From: Wenzhouxiangella sp.
GTDB taxonomy: Bacteria; Pseudomonadota; Gammaproteobacteria; Xanthomonadales; Wenzhouxiangellaceae
DNA: 42,716 nt
Assembly (NCBI GenBank): GCA_007694885.1
Contig: REEW01000102.1
Span: forward strand, 1-42,716
Direction: 5' to 3'
The number at the start of each line of letters is the position of its first letter. The stretch's first letter is position 1. Of the stretch, positions 32,051 to 41,386 are shown one piece after another. Made by a program: the position numbers and the translations under genes. The notes below the pieces were generated by a model, which worked only from the letters and a program-made list of their open reading frames with translations, ran no database searches and had not been told where the DNA came from.

Positions 32051-33946
32051 ATGATCCAGCTGTCCGACATCACCTTGCGCCACGGCCCCGAAACCCTTCT
32101 GGAACGGGCATCGGCGACCATTTTCCCGGGCCATAAGGTCGGCCTGATCGGGGCCAACGGCAGCGGCAAGACCAGCCTGTTTCGTCTCCTGCTGGGCGAG
32201 ATCGGCCTCGATGCCGGCGAGCTGTCGGTGCCGACCGACTGGACGGTGGCCCACATGGCCCAGGAAATCCAGAACCTGGACCGGCCGGCGATCGACTTCG
32301 TGATCGACGGCGACGAACGACTGCGCGCGGCAGAACTGGCGGTGGCCACGGCCGAGCACGACGGCGACGGGCATGCCATTGCCCACGCGCACGCCGGGCT
32401 GGCCGATGCCGGCGGCTACGATGCGCATGCCCGCGCCGGGTCGCTGCTCAACGGTCTCGGCTTTGCCAGTGCGCAGCATCGGCGGCCGATTTCGGACTTC
32501 TCCGGCGGCTGGCGCATCCGCCTGAGCCTGGCCCGCGCCCTGATGTGTCCGTCCGATCTGCTCCTGCTCGACGAGCCGACCAACCACCTGGACATGGAAA
32601 CCGTGGTCTGGCTCGAAGAGTGGCTGCGCCGCTACCCGGGCACCCTGCTGCTGATTTCGCACGATCGCGATTTTCTCGACCAGGTCGTCGACTCGGTTGT
32701 GCACATCGAACATCATCAACTCAACACCTATGCCGGCGGCTACAGCAGCTTCGAACGCCAGCGCGCCGAGCGCATGGCCGGACAGCAGGCGGCCTGGGAA
32801 AAACAGCAGCGCGAGATTGCCCATATCCAGAAGTTCATCGACCGCTTCCGGGCCAAGGCGACCAAGGCGAAAGCGGCCCAGAGCCGGATCAAGGCCCTGG
32901 AGCGCATGGAAGCGCTGGCCCCCGCCCACGTCGACTCGCCCTTCGATTTTTCCTTTCCGGAGCCGCCGCCGGCCACCAACCCCCTGCTCCACCTCGATCG
33001 ACTCACCCTCGGCTACGGGCAGACCAGGGTGCTCGAAGGCGTCTCGCTCAGCCTGGCCCCGGGCGACCGCATCGGCCTGCTCGGGCTCAACGGGGCCGGC
33101 AAGTCGACCCTGGTCCGGGCCCTGGCCGGGGAGCTTGCACCACTCGACGGGCAACTCACCAGCAGCCCGAAACTGCAGGTCGGTTACTTCGCCCAGCACC
33201 AGCTCGAACAACTCGATCCAGCTGCCAGCCCGATCCAGCACCTCCTGCGCCTGGACTCCACGGCGGTCGAGCAGCGCCTGCGTGATTTTCTCGGCGGCTT
33301 CGATTTCCGGGGCGACATGGCCACCGGCCCGATCGCAAACTTCTCCGGCGGCGAAAAGGCTCGGCTGGTCCTGGCCATGCTGGTCTGGCAGGCGCCCAAC
33401 CTGCTGCTGCTCGACGAGCCCAGCAACCACCTCGACCTGGACATGCGCCACGCCCTGACCCGGGCCTTGCAGGGATTCGACGGCGCCGTGATCACGGTAT
33501 CGCACGATCGCCATCTGCTGGCCAGCACGGTCGTGGACTACTGGCTGATCCACGCCGGCCAGGTCACTCGATTCGACGGCGATCTCGATGACTATCGACA
33601 GTGGCTGCGCAGCCAGGGCAGCGCCCCCAGCCCAGAACAATCCAGCCCGGGCCGCGAAACAGGCCGAAGCCGCAACAAAACCGTGGGCCGGGCACGCATC
33701 AAACCGATCCAGAATCGCATCGATCGCCTGACCCGCGAAATCGACGCCGCAGCGCAGACCCTGGCCGAAATCGAACAGCGCCTGGCCGAGCCGGCCATGT
33801 ATGGCGGAGACCACCACGACGAGCTGCAGCAATTGCTGCAGCAAAGACAACGGCTGGGCGAACAGCAGGCGGCGCGTGAAAGCGAATGGATGGAAGCCGA
33901 GGCAGCGCTGGAATCCCTGCAACATCCGGACGGGACCGAGCGCTGA
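32051..33946 (+). CDS. yheS: ABC-F family ATPase (YheS-like)
   Basis: 631 residues with two ABC domains and no membrane part. Domain 1 has Walker A GANGSGKT, signature FSGGWRIRLSLARAL and Walker B LLLLDEPTNHLDMETV. The basic linker (RFRAKATKAKAAQSRIKALERME) is the P-site tRNA interaction motif. Domain 2 has GLNGAGKS, FSGGEKARLVLAML and LLLLDEPSNHLDLDM. A C-terminal coiled coil (about 560-625) completes the layout. Length and order match E. coli YheS (637 residues), a translation factor that helps stalled ribosomes. I start at ATG 32051; the TTG at 32006 would add a non-conserved prefix. Confidence 0.94.
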   Translation: MIQLSDITLRHGPETLLERASATIFPGHKVGLIGANGSGKTSLFRLLLGEIGLDAGELSVPTDWTVAHMAQEIQNLDRPAIDFVIDGDERLRAAELAVATAEHDGDGHAIAHAHAGLADAGGYDAHARAGSLLNGLGFASAQHRRPISDFSGGWRIRLSLARALMCPSDLLLLDEPTNHLDMETVVWLEEWLRRYPGTLLLISHDRDFLDQVVDSVVHIEHHQLNTYAGGYSSFERQRAERMAGQQAAWEKQQREIAHIQKFIDRFRAKATKAKAAQSRIKALERMEALAPAHVDSPFDFSFPEPPPATNPLLHLDRLTLGYGQTRVLEGVSLSLAPGDRIGLLGLNGAGKSTLVRALAGELAPLDGQLTSSPKLQVGYFAQHQLEQLDPAASPIQHLLRLDSTAVEQRLRDFLGGFDFRGDMATGPIANFSGGEKARLVLAMLVWQAPNLLLLDEPSNHLDLDMRHALTRALQGFDGAVITVSHDRHLLASTVVDYWLIHAGQVTRFDGDLDDYRQWLRSQGSAPSPEQSSPGRETGRSRNKTVGRARIKPIQNRIDRLTREIDAAAQTLAEIEQRLAEPAMYGGDHHDELQQLLQQRQRLGEQQAARESEWMEAEAALESLQHPDGTER

Positions 33947-34048
33947 TCACTTGTCCGTTGGGCCGCAATCCGCTATCGTCTGTCCTGCCTTGAGTCTCGG
34001 ACGCTTCGTGCAGCCACCCCCTGTTTCAGCCCGGATTTCCGCGCCGTC

Positions 34049-35305
34049 ATGACCACGCTGCTTGCCGTTGGCGACCTGCACCTTGGGCGCATTCCGTCCG
34101 CCCTGCACCCGGACCTGCTGGCCCGGGCGTCCGAGCTCGGGCCCGAGGCGGCCTGGTCTCGCGCCGTCACCGAAGCCATCGACCGTCAGGTCGATGGCGT
34201 TGTGCTGGCCGGCGACGTCGTCGAGCGCAGCCGCGACGTACTCGTCGCCTACGGCGATCTCAAAAGCGGAATCGACAAGCTCACCACCGCCGGCATTCGT
34301 GTGCTGGCCGTGGCCGGCAACCACGATACCCTGGTGCTTCCCCGCCTGGCCCAGGAAATACCCGACCTGGACCTGCTCGGCGCCAACGGCCGCTGGCAGG
34401 AAAAGCGGGTGGGCAAACTGATCATCGCCGGCTGGTCCTTCCCGCGCCCGCAGGTTCGCAGCAGTCCGCTGAAAGACTTCCCCCGCATGGCCGAACCAGA
34501 ACGCGTGATCGGCCTGCTGCACTGCGACCGGGATCAGGCCGACAGTCCCTATGCGCCGGTCAGCAGCGCCGACCTGGAGGCTGCCCCGACCGCGGCCTGG
34601 CTGCTGGGCCACATCCACCAGCCGGATGATCTGTCCGGGCCCCGTCCGATCGGCTATCTGGGCTCGGTGACCGCGCTCCGGGCCTCCGAAACCGGTCCGC
34701 GCGGACCCTGGCTGGTGCGCTGGACCGGCACGGCGATCGAAGCCCAGCACATCCCCCTGGCACCTCTTCGCTTCGAAGCCGTAGCGGTCGATGTCTCCGA
34801 CCTGGAAGGCCCCGGGCAGCTGGCCGAGGCGGTCCTGGGCCGCGGTCGAGACCTGGCCCGGCAGGTCGCTGCCGGCGAGCGCCTGCCGGAGGTGGTCGGA
34901 ATGCGGATCGTGTTGACCGGTCGCTGCCGATTTGAACGTGAGCTGCCCGCGGCGGCGGCTGAACTGCTCAACGAGTCGCGCCCCTGGAAGGAACGCGGCA
35001 TGGTGTTGTTCGTGCAGAAGGTCAGCATCGAGACCGAGATCAATCTCGACCTCGAGGAACTGGCCAGACAGTCGGACCCCTGCGGCCTGCTGGCGCGCCG
35101 CCTGCTCATCCTGCGCGACCGCCAGCAACCGGACTACCGGCGCCTGCTCGATCAGGCGCGCATCAAGCTCGGCCGGATTTCAGGGCTGAGGGAGTTTCAG
35201 GCCCTTGATCCCGAACTCGATGACGCGGACGTCCACGACTGGCTGCAGCGGGCCGGTCAGCGCGCACTGGTCGAACTGGTTGCCCAGCGCCGGAGCGAGC
35301 GATGA
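34049..35305 (+). CDS. Mre11/SbcD/YhaO-like DNA repair nuclease
   Basis: 418 residues. The calcineurin-like phosphodiesterase core has all metal motifs: VGDLHLG, LAGDVVE, AVAGNHDT, LLHCD and LLGHIHQP. A C-terminal capping and partner-binding region follows. The four-base overlap with the Rad50-like gene shows they act as a pair. The partner resembles YhaN, so the best analogue is YhaO of the YhaON pair rather than classical SbcD. Expected activity is Mn-dependent nuclease action on DNA ends. Confidence 0.9.
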   Translation: MTTLLAVGDLHLGRIPSALHPDLLARASELGPEAAWSRAVTEAIDRQVDGVVLAGDVVERSRDVLVAYGDLKSGIDKLTTAGIRVLAVAGNHDTLVLPRLAQEIPDLDLLGANGRWQEKRVGKLIIAGWSFPRPQVRSSPLKDFPRMAEPERVIGLLHCDRDQADSPYAPVSSADLEAAPTAAWLLGHIHQPDDLSGPRPIGYLGSVTALRASETGPRGPWLVRWTGTAIEAQHIPLAPLRFEAVAVDVSDLEGPGQLAEAVLGRGRDLARQVAAGERLPEVVGMRIVLTGRCRFERELPAAAAELLNESRPWKERGMVLFVQKVSIETEINLDLEELARQSDPCGLLARRLLILRDRQQPDYRRLLDQARIKLGRISGLREFQALDPELDDADVHDWLQRAGQRALVELVAQRRSER

Positions 35306-38300
35306 AACTGACCCGGCTGGAGATTCGCCGCTTGCCGGGCATCGACCGACCGTTTTCGGTTCAGTTCGCTGCCGATACGGTCAACCTGATCACCGGTCCC
35401 AACGGTTCGGGCAAATCCAGCCTGATTCGAGCAACCCGCGCCTTGCTCCATCCGCGCGCCGACGAGCCCTATCTGGAACTGAGCGCCCAGTGGCTCGACG
35501 ATCAGGGCAGCCTGAGTTGCGAGCGCAGCGGCCAGCGGGTCCAGTGGCAACGCCACGGGCAGATCGTCGACGCGCCGAAACTGCCCGGGCCGGAAGCCAT
35601 GGGTGCCTACCTGGTCAGCTCCGAAGACCTGGCCGCGCTCGGCCAGACCGAAACGCACATCGCCGCCGAACTCAACACCATCCTGGCCGGTGGGTACGAT
35701 CTCGGGGCGGTCCTGTCTTCGCCTCCCTTCACCCCACCGGCCAGGCCGCAGAAACTGGCTCGGGAGGTCGAAACCCTGCAGCGCGCAATAGGCGAAAAGG
35801 AAGCCGAATACTCCGCCCTGTACGAGGAACTGCAAAAACTCGGCCGGCTGGAATCCGAGCTTCACCAGGCGACGCGGTCGGCCGGACTGCTGAGCGCGAT
35901 CGACGACGCGCTGGCGCTGGCCGATGGCATCACTCGCCGCGCCGCACTGGAAGCGACGCTGATCGACGAGTTTCCCGGCGGCATGGACCGGATGCGCGGC
36001 GATGAAATGGATCGCCTGGAGCAGGCACGCCAGCGCCTGGAAAAGAAGCGCCAGGCACTGGCAATCGAGCAGGCTGCGCTGGACGAGGACTCGAGCCAGC
36101 TTGAGCGCACCGGCGTGGACGATCCTGCCGATCTGGAGGCCCTGCAGTCGCAGCTGGCCGATGCACGCAACGCGCTGGCCCAGACCGAGCAGGACTTGAG
36201 TGCGGCGAACGATCAGGTCGCGGTCGCCGAGCAGGCCCTGGCCCAGGCGGCGCGACGCCTGGGCAGCGACCAACCCGAACAGGTCGAGCGCCTGAACCAG
36301 GAAACCCTGGAATCGCTGGAACGACAGGTCGAGCGAGTGCTCGGTTTGCGCGAGAAAATTCGCGCCTTGAGCGGACAGCTGATGCTCGCCCAGGGATCGC
36401 GCAATCCCAGCGGGCGTCCCCAGGAGGCCCTGCGTACGGCCCGCAGTGCACTTCAGGAGTGGCTGCAACTGGCCCGACTCAACCCGCTCGAGGGCGTGCT
36501 ATGGGGCAGCCTGGGCATTGCCGCCCTGCTCGGAAGCCTGCGGTTGCTGTCGGCCGAGCGCATTGCCTCCAATCCGGAGCTTTTGTTGCTGGTTGGTCTG
36601 GCCGTTGGTCTGCCGCTGGCTCTTCTGGTGCGCTTTTTCCTGCGCCTGCGGGATCGCGAGCGGGCTCGAGCGCGCTACCTGGAGACCGATATCGAGGCAC
36701 CCCTGGGGTGGAGCGAAAGCGAGGTGGTCAACCGCCTGGAGCGGCTGGAGACCGAACTGGAAGCTGCCAGACAGCATGAAGTCAGCCTGTCCCGGGCCGG
36801 CGACCTGCGCGAACAGCTCAACGTCCAGCGCAACAGCCTGGAACGGGCCCGGGCAAAGTTCCGGGGCATGGCGGAGGAGTTGGGCATTTCCGCCGACCCA
36901 CGCCTGGAGACCGGCTTTTTGCTGTGGTGCCGCCACCTGCAGGACTGGCAGCACAACGCCCAGCGTCTGAACGAACAGCGCCTGCGCCTGGAAAGTCTCG
37001 AGTCGCGCCAACGTCGTCAGCGCGAAGAAGCTGCCAGGTTACTCAAAGCACAAGGACTTGAAGCCGACGAGATCTCGTCAAGGCAGCTGGCCAAGCTGGT
37101 CCATCAGCTGGCGCCGCGCGTGCGCCGCCATACCGAGCTCCATCAATCCGTTCAGGCCCGGCGCAGACGAGTGGCCGAACTGCAGTCCGATATCGACCTG
37201 GCCGAGCAACAAATCAGCCAGATTTTCGAGAGTGCCGGCATCCGCGATGATGACCTGTCGTCGCTGCGCCAAAAATCCGAGCAGTTTCCGGCGTGGCAGC
37301 AACTCGAGCAGGAACTGCGCGAACTGAGACGGGAAGTCACCCGGCTGGAAAAGCGACTGGTCGATCAGCCGGACCTGCTCGAGCAGGCTCGAAAACCGCA
37401 TCGCCAGGCGCTTGAAGCCCTGCGCCAGGCGACCGAGCAGCGCGCCGAACGCCGCGATCAGCTCAATCGACGCATCGCCGAGATCCATACCCGCCACGCC
37501 GATACGCTCAAGCGCAGGGAACTCGAGCGTCTCGGTACCGAGCTCGATGCACTGCGCGACCGCCTCGCCGGCGAGCTCGACAACCAGATGGTTGCGGCAG
37601 CTGGACGCTACCTGATCGAGGAAGTCGAGACAGCGCATCGGGCCGAGCATGAGCCGGCCATGCTGGTCGCTGCCGATCTATGGCTGGACAGCTTCACCGG
37701 CCATCGCTACCGCTTGATCTTCGAAGCCGGCCAGTTCTCCGCGCTGGATACACGCAGCGGCCGCCAGCAGGCTCTTGATGAGCTGTCGACCGGCACACGA
37801 GTCCAGTTGATGCTGGCTGTCCGACTCGCCTGGATCGAACAGCAAGAGCGTCATACCCACCCCCTGCCGGTATTTCTGGACGAGGTCCTCACGACCACCG
37901 ATGCCGATCGCTATCGGGCCGTGGTTGGTGCGGTCGGCGCCCTGGTCGCGGCCGGCCGCCAGGTGTTTTATCTCACCGCACAGAACGACGACGCCAGGGC
38001 CTGGTGGGAATGGCTGGGCGACGACCTGGAGCCGCACGCGATCGACATGGCCGACATTCGTCGCGGCGAGGTTGTGCCGCTCAGCGCCGGGATGCCGGAG
38101 AGCGGTGTCCAGGAACGCTCATTGCCCGATCCTGGATCGGTGGGGCCGGACGAATGGGCGCAGGCCGTCGGGGTTGACCCGATTGATCCATGGCAGGCCA
38201 GCGGCCAGATCCATCTGGTTCATGTGCTGCGCGACGACCTGGGCCTGGCCGATCGCCTGTTGCGCCTGGGACTGGAGCGGCTGGGAGAACTCGAAAGGCT

Positions 38301-38748
38301 CATCGAGCGTCTGGAAACCGCCCCGGCCGGGGATCCACCGCTTACTTCTGAGGAGGCGGCAACCTTGAGGCAGCGGGTTCAGGCGGCCGCCCTGATTCTC
38401 GATGACTGGCGTAACCGGCACCCCCGTCCGGTAGACACCGAAGTCCTGCAGCGGTGCGGTCTCCTCAGCGAACGCTTTCTGCCCCAGGTCGGCGCATTGG
38501 CCGAGAAGATCGGCGGCCATCCGGGTCGGCTGATCGAACGGCTGGAGGAAGGCGCCGTGCCGCGCTTCCGCTCCGAGGTCATCGAGCAACTGCGCCAGTG
38601 GTTGGCCGACGAAGGCTTTCCGGCACGACGGGCAGGAGACGCGCCGCTGACGGCAGGCGAAATCGCCCTGGAGACCGCCCTGCCGGTCGACCAGGCCGGG
38701 CAACTTCGCAGCTGGCTGGAAGCCGCCATCCGCGACCCGCTTGGCTGA
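35302..38748 (+). CDS. Rad50/SbcC/YhaN-like ATPase with internal membrane hairpin
   Basis: 1148 residues. Walker A is ITGPNGSGKSSLIRA (near residue 35). Long coiled coils cover about 155-390 and 470-800. The signature motif is ELSTGTRVQLMLAVRLAW, and Walker B is PVFLDEVLTTTDADR (about 855). In the middle, at about 398-447, two hydrophobic helices (VLWGSLGIAALLGSLRLL and LLLLVGLAVGLPLALLVRFFL) replace the zinc-hook CxxC of Rad50, as in Bacillus YhaN. This predicts a complex tethered to the inner membrane. After the ATPase domain there is an extra region of about 225 residues (about 925-1148), helix-rich and of unknown function. It is coupled to the nuclease gene. Confidence 0.9.
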   Translation: MKLTRLEIRRLPGIDRPFSVQFAADTVNLITGPNGSGKSSLIRATRALLHPRADEPYLELSAQWLDDQGSLSCERSGQRVQWQRHGQIVDAPKLPGPEAMGAYLVSSEDLAALGQTETHIAAELNTILAGGYDLGAVLSSPPFTPPARPQKLAREVETLQRAIGEKEAEYSALYEELQKLGRLESELHQATRSAGLLSAIDDALALADGITRRAALEATLIDEFPGGMDRMRGDEMDRLEQARQRLEKKRQALAIEQAALDEDSSQLERTGVDDPADLEALQSQLADARNALAQTEQDLSAANDQVAVAEQALAQAARRLGSDQPEQVERLNQETLESLERQVERVLGLREKIRALSGQLMLAQGSRNPSGRPQEALRTARSALQEWLQLARLNPLEGVLWGSLGIAALLGSLRLLSAERIASNPELLLLVGLAVGLPLALLVRFFLRLRDRERARARYLETDIEAPLGWSESEVVNRLERLETELEAARQHEVSLSRAGDLREQLNVQRNSLERARAKFRGMAEELGISADPRLETGFLLWCRHLQDWQHNAQRLNEQRLRLESLESRQRRQREEAARLLKAQGLEADEISSRQLAKLVHQLAPRVRRHTELHQSVQARRRRVAELQSDIDLAEQQISQIFESAGIRDDDLSSLRQKSEQFPAWQQLEQELRELRREVTRLEKRLVDQPDLLEQARKPHRQALEALRQATEQRAERRDQLNRRIAEIHTRHADTLKRRELERLGTELDALRDRLAGELDNQMVAAAGRYLIEEVETAHRAEHEPAMLVAADLWLDSFTGHRYRLIFEAGQFSALDTRSGRQQALDELSTGTRVQLMLAVRLAWIEQQERHTHPLPVFLDEVLTTTDADRYRAVVGAVGALVAAGRQVFYLTAQNDDARAWWEWLGDDLEPHAIDMADIRRGEVVPLSAGMPESGVQERSLPDPGSVGPDEWAQAVGVDPIDPWQASGQIHLVHVLRDDLGLADRLLRLGLERLGELERLIERLETAPAGDPPLTSEEAATLRQRVQAAALILDDWRNRHPRPVDTEVLQRCGLLSERFLPQVGALAEKIGGHPGRLIERLEEGAVPRFRSEVIEQLRQWLADEGFPARRAGDAPLTAGEIALETALPVDQAGQLRSWLEAAIRDPLG

Positions 38749-38778
38749 AGCCCGACCCGTGGCCCGGCACTTGCCGGG

Positions 38779-39570
38779 CTACAGATTGCGGCCGTAGAAC
38801 AGTTCCTGAATCTCCTGCTTGAGGCGGCGTTCGATGCGCTGGCGCTCGCGACGCTCGATCTGATCGGCCTGGATACCAAACAGATAGTTGTCCAGGTCGA
38901 AATCCTTCAGCCGCATCTTGGTGTGAAACAGGTTTTCCTGGTAGACGTTGACGTCGATCATGTCGTAAGCATTCTTGGTATCGCGGCTGAAGAAATTCTG
39001 GATGGAGTTGATCTTGTGATCGATGTAATGCTTGCGTCCACGCACATCCCGGGTAAACCCGCGCACGCGGTAATCCACCGTCACGATGTCGGACTCGAAG
39101 CTGTGGATCAGGTAGTTCAGGGCCTTGAGCGGGGAGATGACGCCGCAGGTGGCCACGTCGATGTCCGCTCGAAAGGTACAGATGCCGTCGTGCGGATGAC
39201 TTTCCGGGTAGGTGTGCACCGTGATATGGCTTTTGTCGAGATGGGCGACAACGGTTTCCGGCAACGGGCCGGGAGCGGCACTGCTGATGTCATCGGTGCT
39301 GGTGACCGGTTCTTCGGCAATCAGCATCGTGACACTGGCCCCCTGTGGCTCATAGTCCTGTCGAGCCACGTTGAGAACGTTTGCGCCGATGATGTTGGAG
39401 ACATCGGTCAGAATCTGGGTCAGGCGTTCGGCGTTGTAGGCCTCATCAATGTAGGCGATGTACTGCTGGCGCTGGTCTTCCCGGGTCGCATAGCACAGGT
39501 CGTAGATATTGAAGCTCAGGGCCTTGGTCAGGTTGTTGAAGCCGTGCAGCTTGATTCGGCGCGAGGACAT
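38779..39570 (-). CDS. speD: S-adenosylmethionine decarboxylase proenzyme
   Basis: 263 residues of the E. coli class. It makes decarboxylated SAM, the aminopropyl donor for spermidine. The self-cleavage site is Lys113-Ser114 in [17 protein letters not shown], where Ser114 becomes the pyruvoyl group. The catalytic Cys lies in [39 protein letters not shown] and the C-terminal [24 protein letters not shown] are near-identical to known SpeD proteins. ATG 39570 is divergent from the CRP-like gene. The leader contains the inverted repeat CGATAA-CCTTTCA-TTATCG at 39603-39621. Confidence 0.97.
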   Translation of the reverse strand: MSSRRIKLHGFNNLTKALSFNIYDLCYATREDQRQQYIAYIDEAYNAERLTQILTDVSNIIGANVLNVARQDYEPQGASVTMLIAEEPVTSTDDISSAAPGPLPETVVAHLDKSHITVHTYPESHPHDGICTFRADIDVATCGVISPLKALNYLIHSFESDIVTVDYRVRGFTRDVRGRKHYIDHKINSIQNFFSRDTKNAYDMIDVNVYQENLFHTKMRLKDFDLDNYLFGIQADQIERRERQRIERRLKQEIQELFYGRNL

Positions 39571-39602
39571 GGATGGTATTCGCTTCCGGAGATGAACGTG
39601 GA

Positions 39603-39621
39603 CGATAACCTTTCATTATCG
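39603..39621. promoter_or_regulatory. Inverted repeat in the speD leader
   Basis: CGATAA-CCTTTCA-TTATCG lies 33-51 bases upstream of the speD start codon, between speD and the divergent regulator. It could be an operator or an RNA hairpin in the speD 5' untranslated region. Confidence 0.4.
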
Positions 39622-39696
39622 GGCATTGTGGCCGATATTTCCTGACAAAAGGCGAATCGGCCTCGCTGACGTTCCACGGCAGTCTTGCACCTGGAA

Positions 39697-39725
39697 TTGA
39701 CGGGTGTGGCCCGTACGGGCACAAT
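39697..39725 (+). promoter_or_regulatory. Sigma-70 promoter of the CRP-like gene with a palindromic spacer
   Basis: TTGACG (39697-39702), a 17-base spacer and CACAAT (39720-39725). The spacer contains GCCCGTACGGGC (39709-39720), a perfect 12-base palindrome overlapping the first base of the -10 element. A regulator bound there could repress or distort the promoter. Confidence 0.6.
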
Positions 39726-39785
39726 CGGGACGACATGGCGGCTGCGTTGGCCTGCCGCAACCAACAAAGAACCAAGAGACTGAAA

Positions 39786-40457
39786 GTGACTGAACCCCAG
39801 TTCTACCCGGTGGACCGGGAAGCGATCAATCGCCTGCTGTCGATTTCCCAGCGGCATTACTTCGAACCCAAACGCGTCGTGATGCGGCCAGGTGATCAGG
39901 GCCAAAGCCTGCTCTACATCGTTGACGGCTCACTATCAATATCCACCGAAGGAGAAGACGGCCGCGAGCTGATCCTGAGCTATCTCAACCCCGGCGACTT
40001 CCTGGGCGAAATGGGTTTGTTCATGAAAGCCCGGGAACGCGAAGTGCTGGTGCGAACCAGGACCAGCTGTGAACTGGCCGCAGTCGACTATGATCGACTG
40101 CGAGAGGCACTCGACGGCGAACTCAAGGACCATGCCGTCGAGATCATGACGGCGATCGGCTCCAAGCTGGCCCAGCGACTGCTTCAAACCCGCCGCAAGG
40201 CGCTGCACCTGGCTTTTCTCGACACCCAGGGTCGCGTGGCCAAGGCCTTGATCGATCTGTGCAACGAGCCGGGGGCGGTGTCCCATCCGGACGGCACCCA
40301 GATCAAGGTCACCCGGCAGGAACTGAGTCGATTCGTCGGCTGCTCCAGGGAAATGGCCGGCCGGGTCATGAAAACCCTGGAAGAGGACGGCATGTTGCGC
40401 GCCTCCGGCAAGACCGTGATCGTGCTGGGCAAGCACAAGGGGCCGGCAGCCGGCTGA
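39786..40457 (+). CDS. clp: CRP/Clp-family transcription regulator
   Basis: 223 residues. The cyclic-nucleotide fold covers about 15-125 (LLYIVDGSLSISTEGEDGRELILSYLNPGDFLGEMGLF), then a dimer helix and a winged HTH (VTRQELSRFVGCSREMAGRVMKTLEEDGML). At the ligand site the E. coli cAMP contacts Ser83 and Ser128 correspond to Glu and Arg here. Xanthomonas Clp, a c-di-GMP-responsive homologue, also has Glu at the first place (TREVILRTRTQCEL compare REREVLVRTRTSCEL). I prefer GTG 39786, which has AAGAGA upstream. An in-frame ATG at 39735 would lie only about 3 bases after the predicted transcript start. The stop codon directly abuts the stop of the convergent PP2C gene. Confidence 0.9.
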   Translation: MTEPQFYPVDREAINRLLSISQRHYFEPKRVVMRPGDQGQSLLYIVDGSLSISTEGEDGRELILSYLNPGDFLGEMGLFMKAREREVLVRTRTSCELAAVDYDRLREALDGELKDHAVEIMTAIGSKLAQRLLQTRRKALHLAFLDTQGRVAKALIDLCNEPGAVSHPDGTQIKVTRQELSRFVGCSREMAGRVMKTLEEDGMLRASGKTVIVLGKHKGPAAG

Positions 40458-41255
40458 TCAGGTCTTACTGCCGATTCCCCCCAGCCAGCGCCGCCAGGGC
40501 GATTCCTTGCCCGAGGCTGCCGAATCCATAGGGGATCGGATCAGGATCAGCGAAATGTTGTCCCGCGCGCCCGCTGCCATGGCGCCCGACATGAGCCGAT
40601 CGGCCATCTCATCCAGTCCCCGGTGCGCGCTCAGAATCCTGCCGATTTGATCGTCGCCGAGCTCGCCGCTGAGACCATCCGAGCACAACAGCAACAGCTG
40701 GCCGCTCTGCCACTGCCCCGAGATTCGGTCGATCCGCGGTTCAGTCTCGCCCTGGCGTCCCAGACAATCGGTGAGCACGTGGCGCTTCGGGTGCGACGCC
40801 GCTTCGGCCTGGCTCAATGCGCCGGACTCCATCATCAGACCGGCCAGGTTGTGGTCTCGCGTCAGCTGGCGAAGTCGGCGACTTGCCCGGTCGAAGAGGT
40901 AGGCCCGACTGTCACCGACCCACTCGATCTCGTAGCCATCGACGAGTTCGCGCAGGGCCACCACCGTGGTGCCCATGTCGGACAATTCCGGATTGGCCGA
41001 TTGTTCGGCCCGGATCGCGTAATGGGCGGCGAGAATCGCCGAACGCATCGAAGCCCCGGCCGCGACCGATGCCTGTATGGTGGCGCGCGCCAGGCTGCTG
41101 GCTTCGGCCCCGCCGGCGTGTCCGCCCATGCCATCGGCAACCAGCCACAGGCGCGCCGCCTCGTCCACCAATATGGCGTCCTGGTTGCTGGCGCGGACAC
41201 GTCCGGTTTCAGACTGACCAACGGAGCGATGATTGATCACAGGATCTGGGGTCAT
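40458..41255 (-). CDS. PP2C-type serine/threonine phosphatase
   Basis: 265 residues, a soluble metal-dependent phosphatase. Metal motifs are RASNQDAIL, VADGMGGHAGG (paired Asp and Gly), LLCSDGLSGEL and GARDNISLILI. The GDSRAYL block is also present (WVGDSRAYLFDRASRRLRQLTRDHN). It resembles Stp1/PrpC phosphatases that reverse Hanks-type kinase phosphorylation, but no such kinase or FHA gene is seen in the window. It is convergent with the CRP-like gene with no bases between the stop codons. Confidence 0.94.
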   Translation of the reverse strand: MTPDPVINHRSVGQSETGRVRASNQDAILVDEAARLWLVADGMGGHAGGAEASSLARATIQASVAAGASMRSAILAAHYAIRAEQSANPELSDMGTTVVALRELVDGYEIEWVGDSRAYLFDRASRRLRQLTRDHNLAGLMMESGALSQAEAASHPKRHVLTDCLGRQGETEPRIDRISGQWQSGQLLLLCSDGLSGELGDDQIGRILSAHRGLDEMADRLMSGAMAAGARDNISLILIRSPMDSAASGKESPWRRWLGGIGSKT

Positions 41256-41386
41256 TGATTACTACAGCGTAAACTATGCTACTTTTGCGCCATTTCGCTC
41301 GAGCTCGCTGGCCAGGGGCACGCATTCAATTCCTGGCATCATGCCCGATCGCACTTTCGAACCGAATCCTCATTGGTCAATTTACC

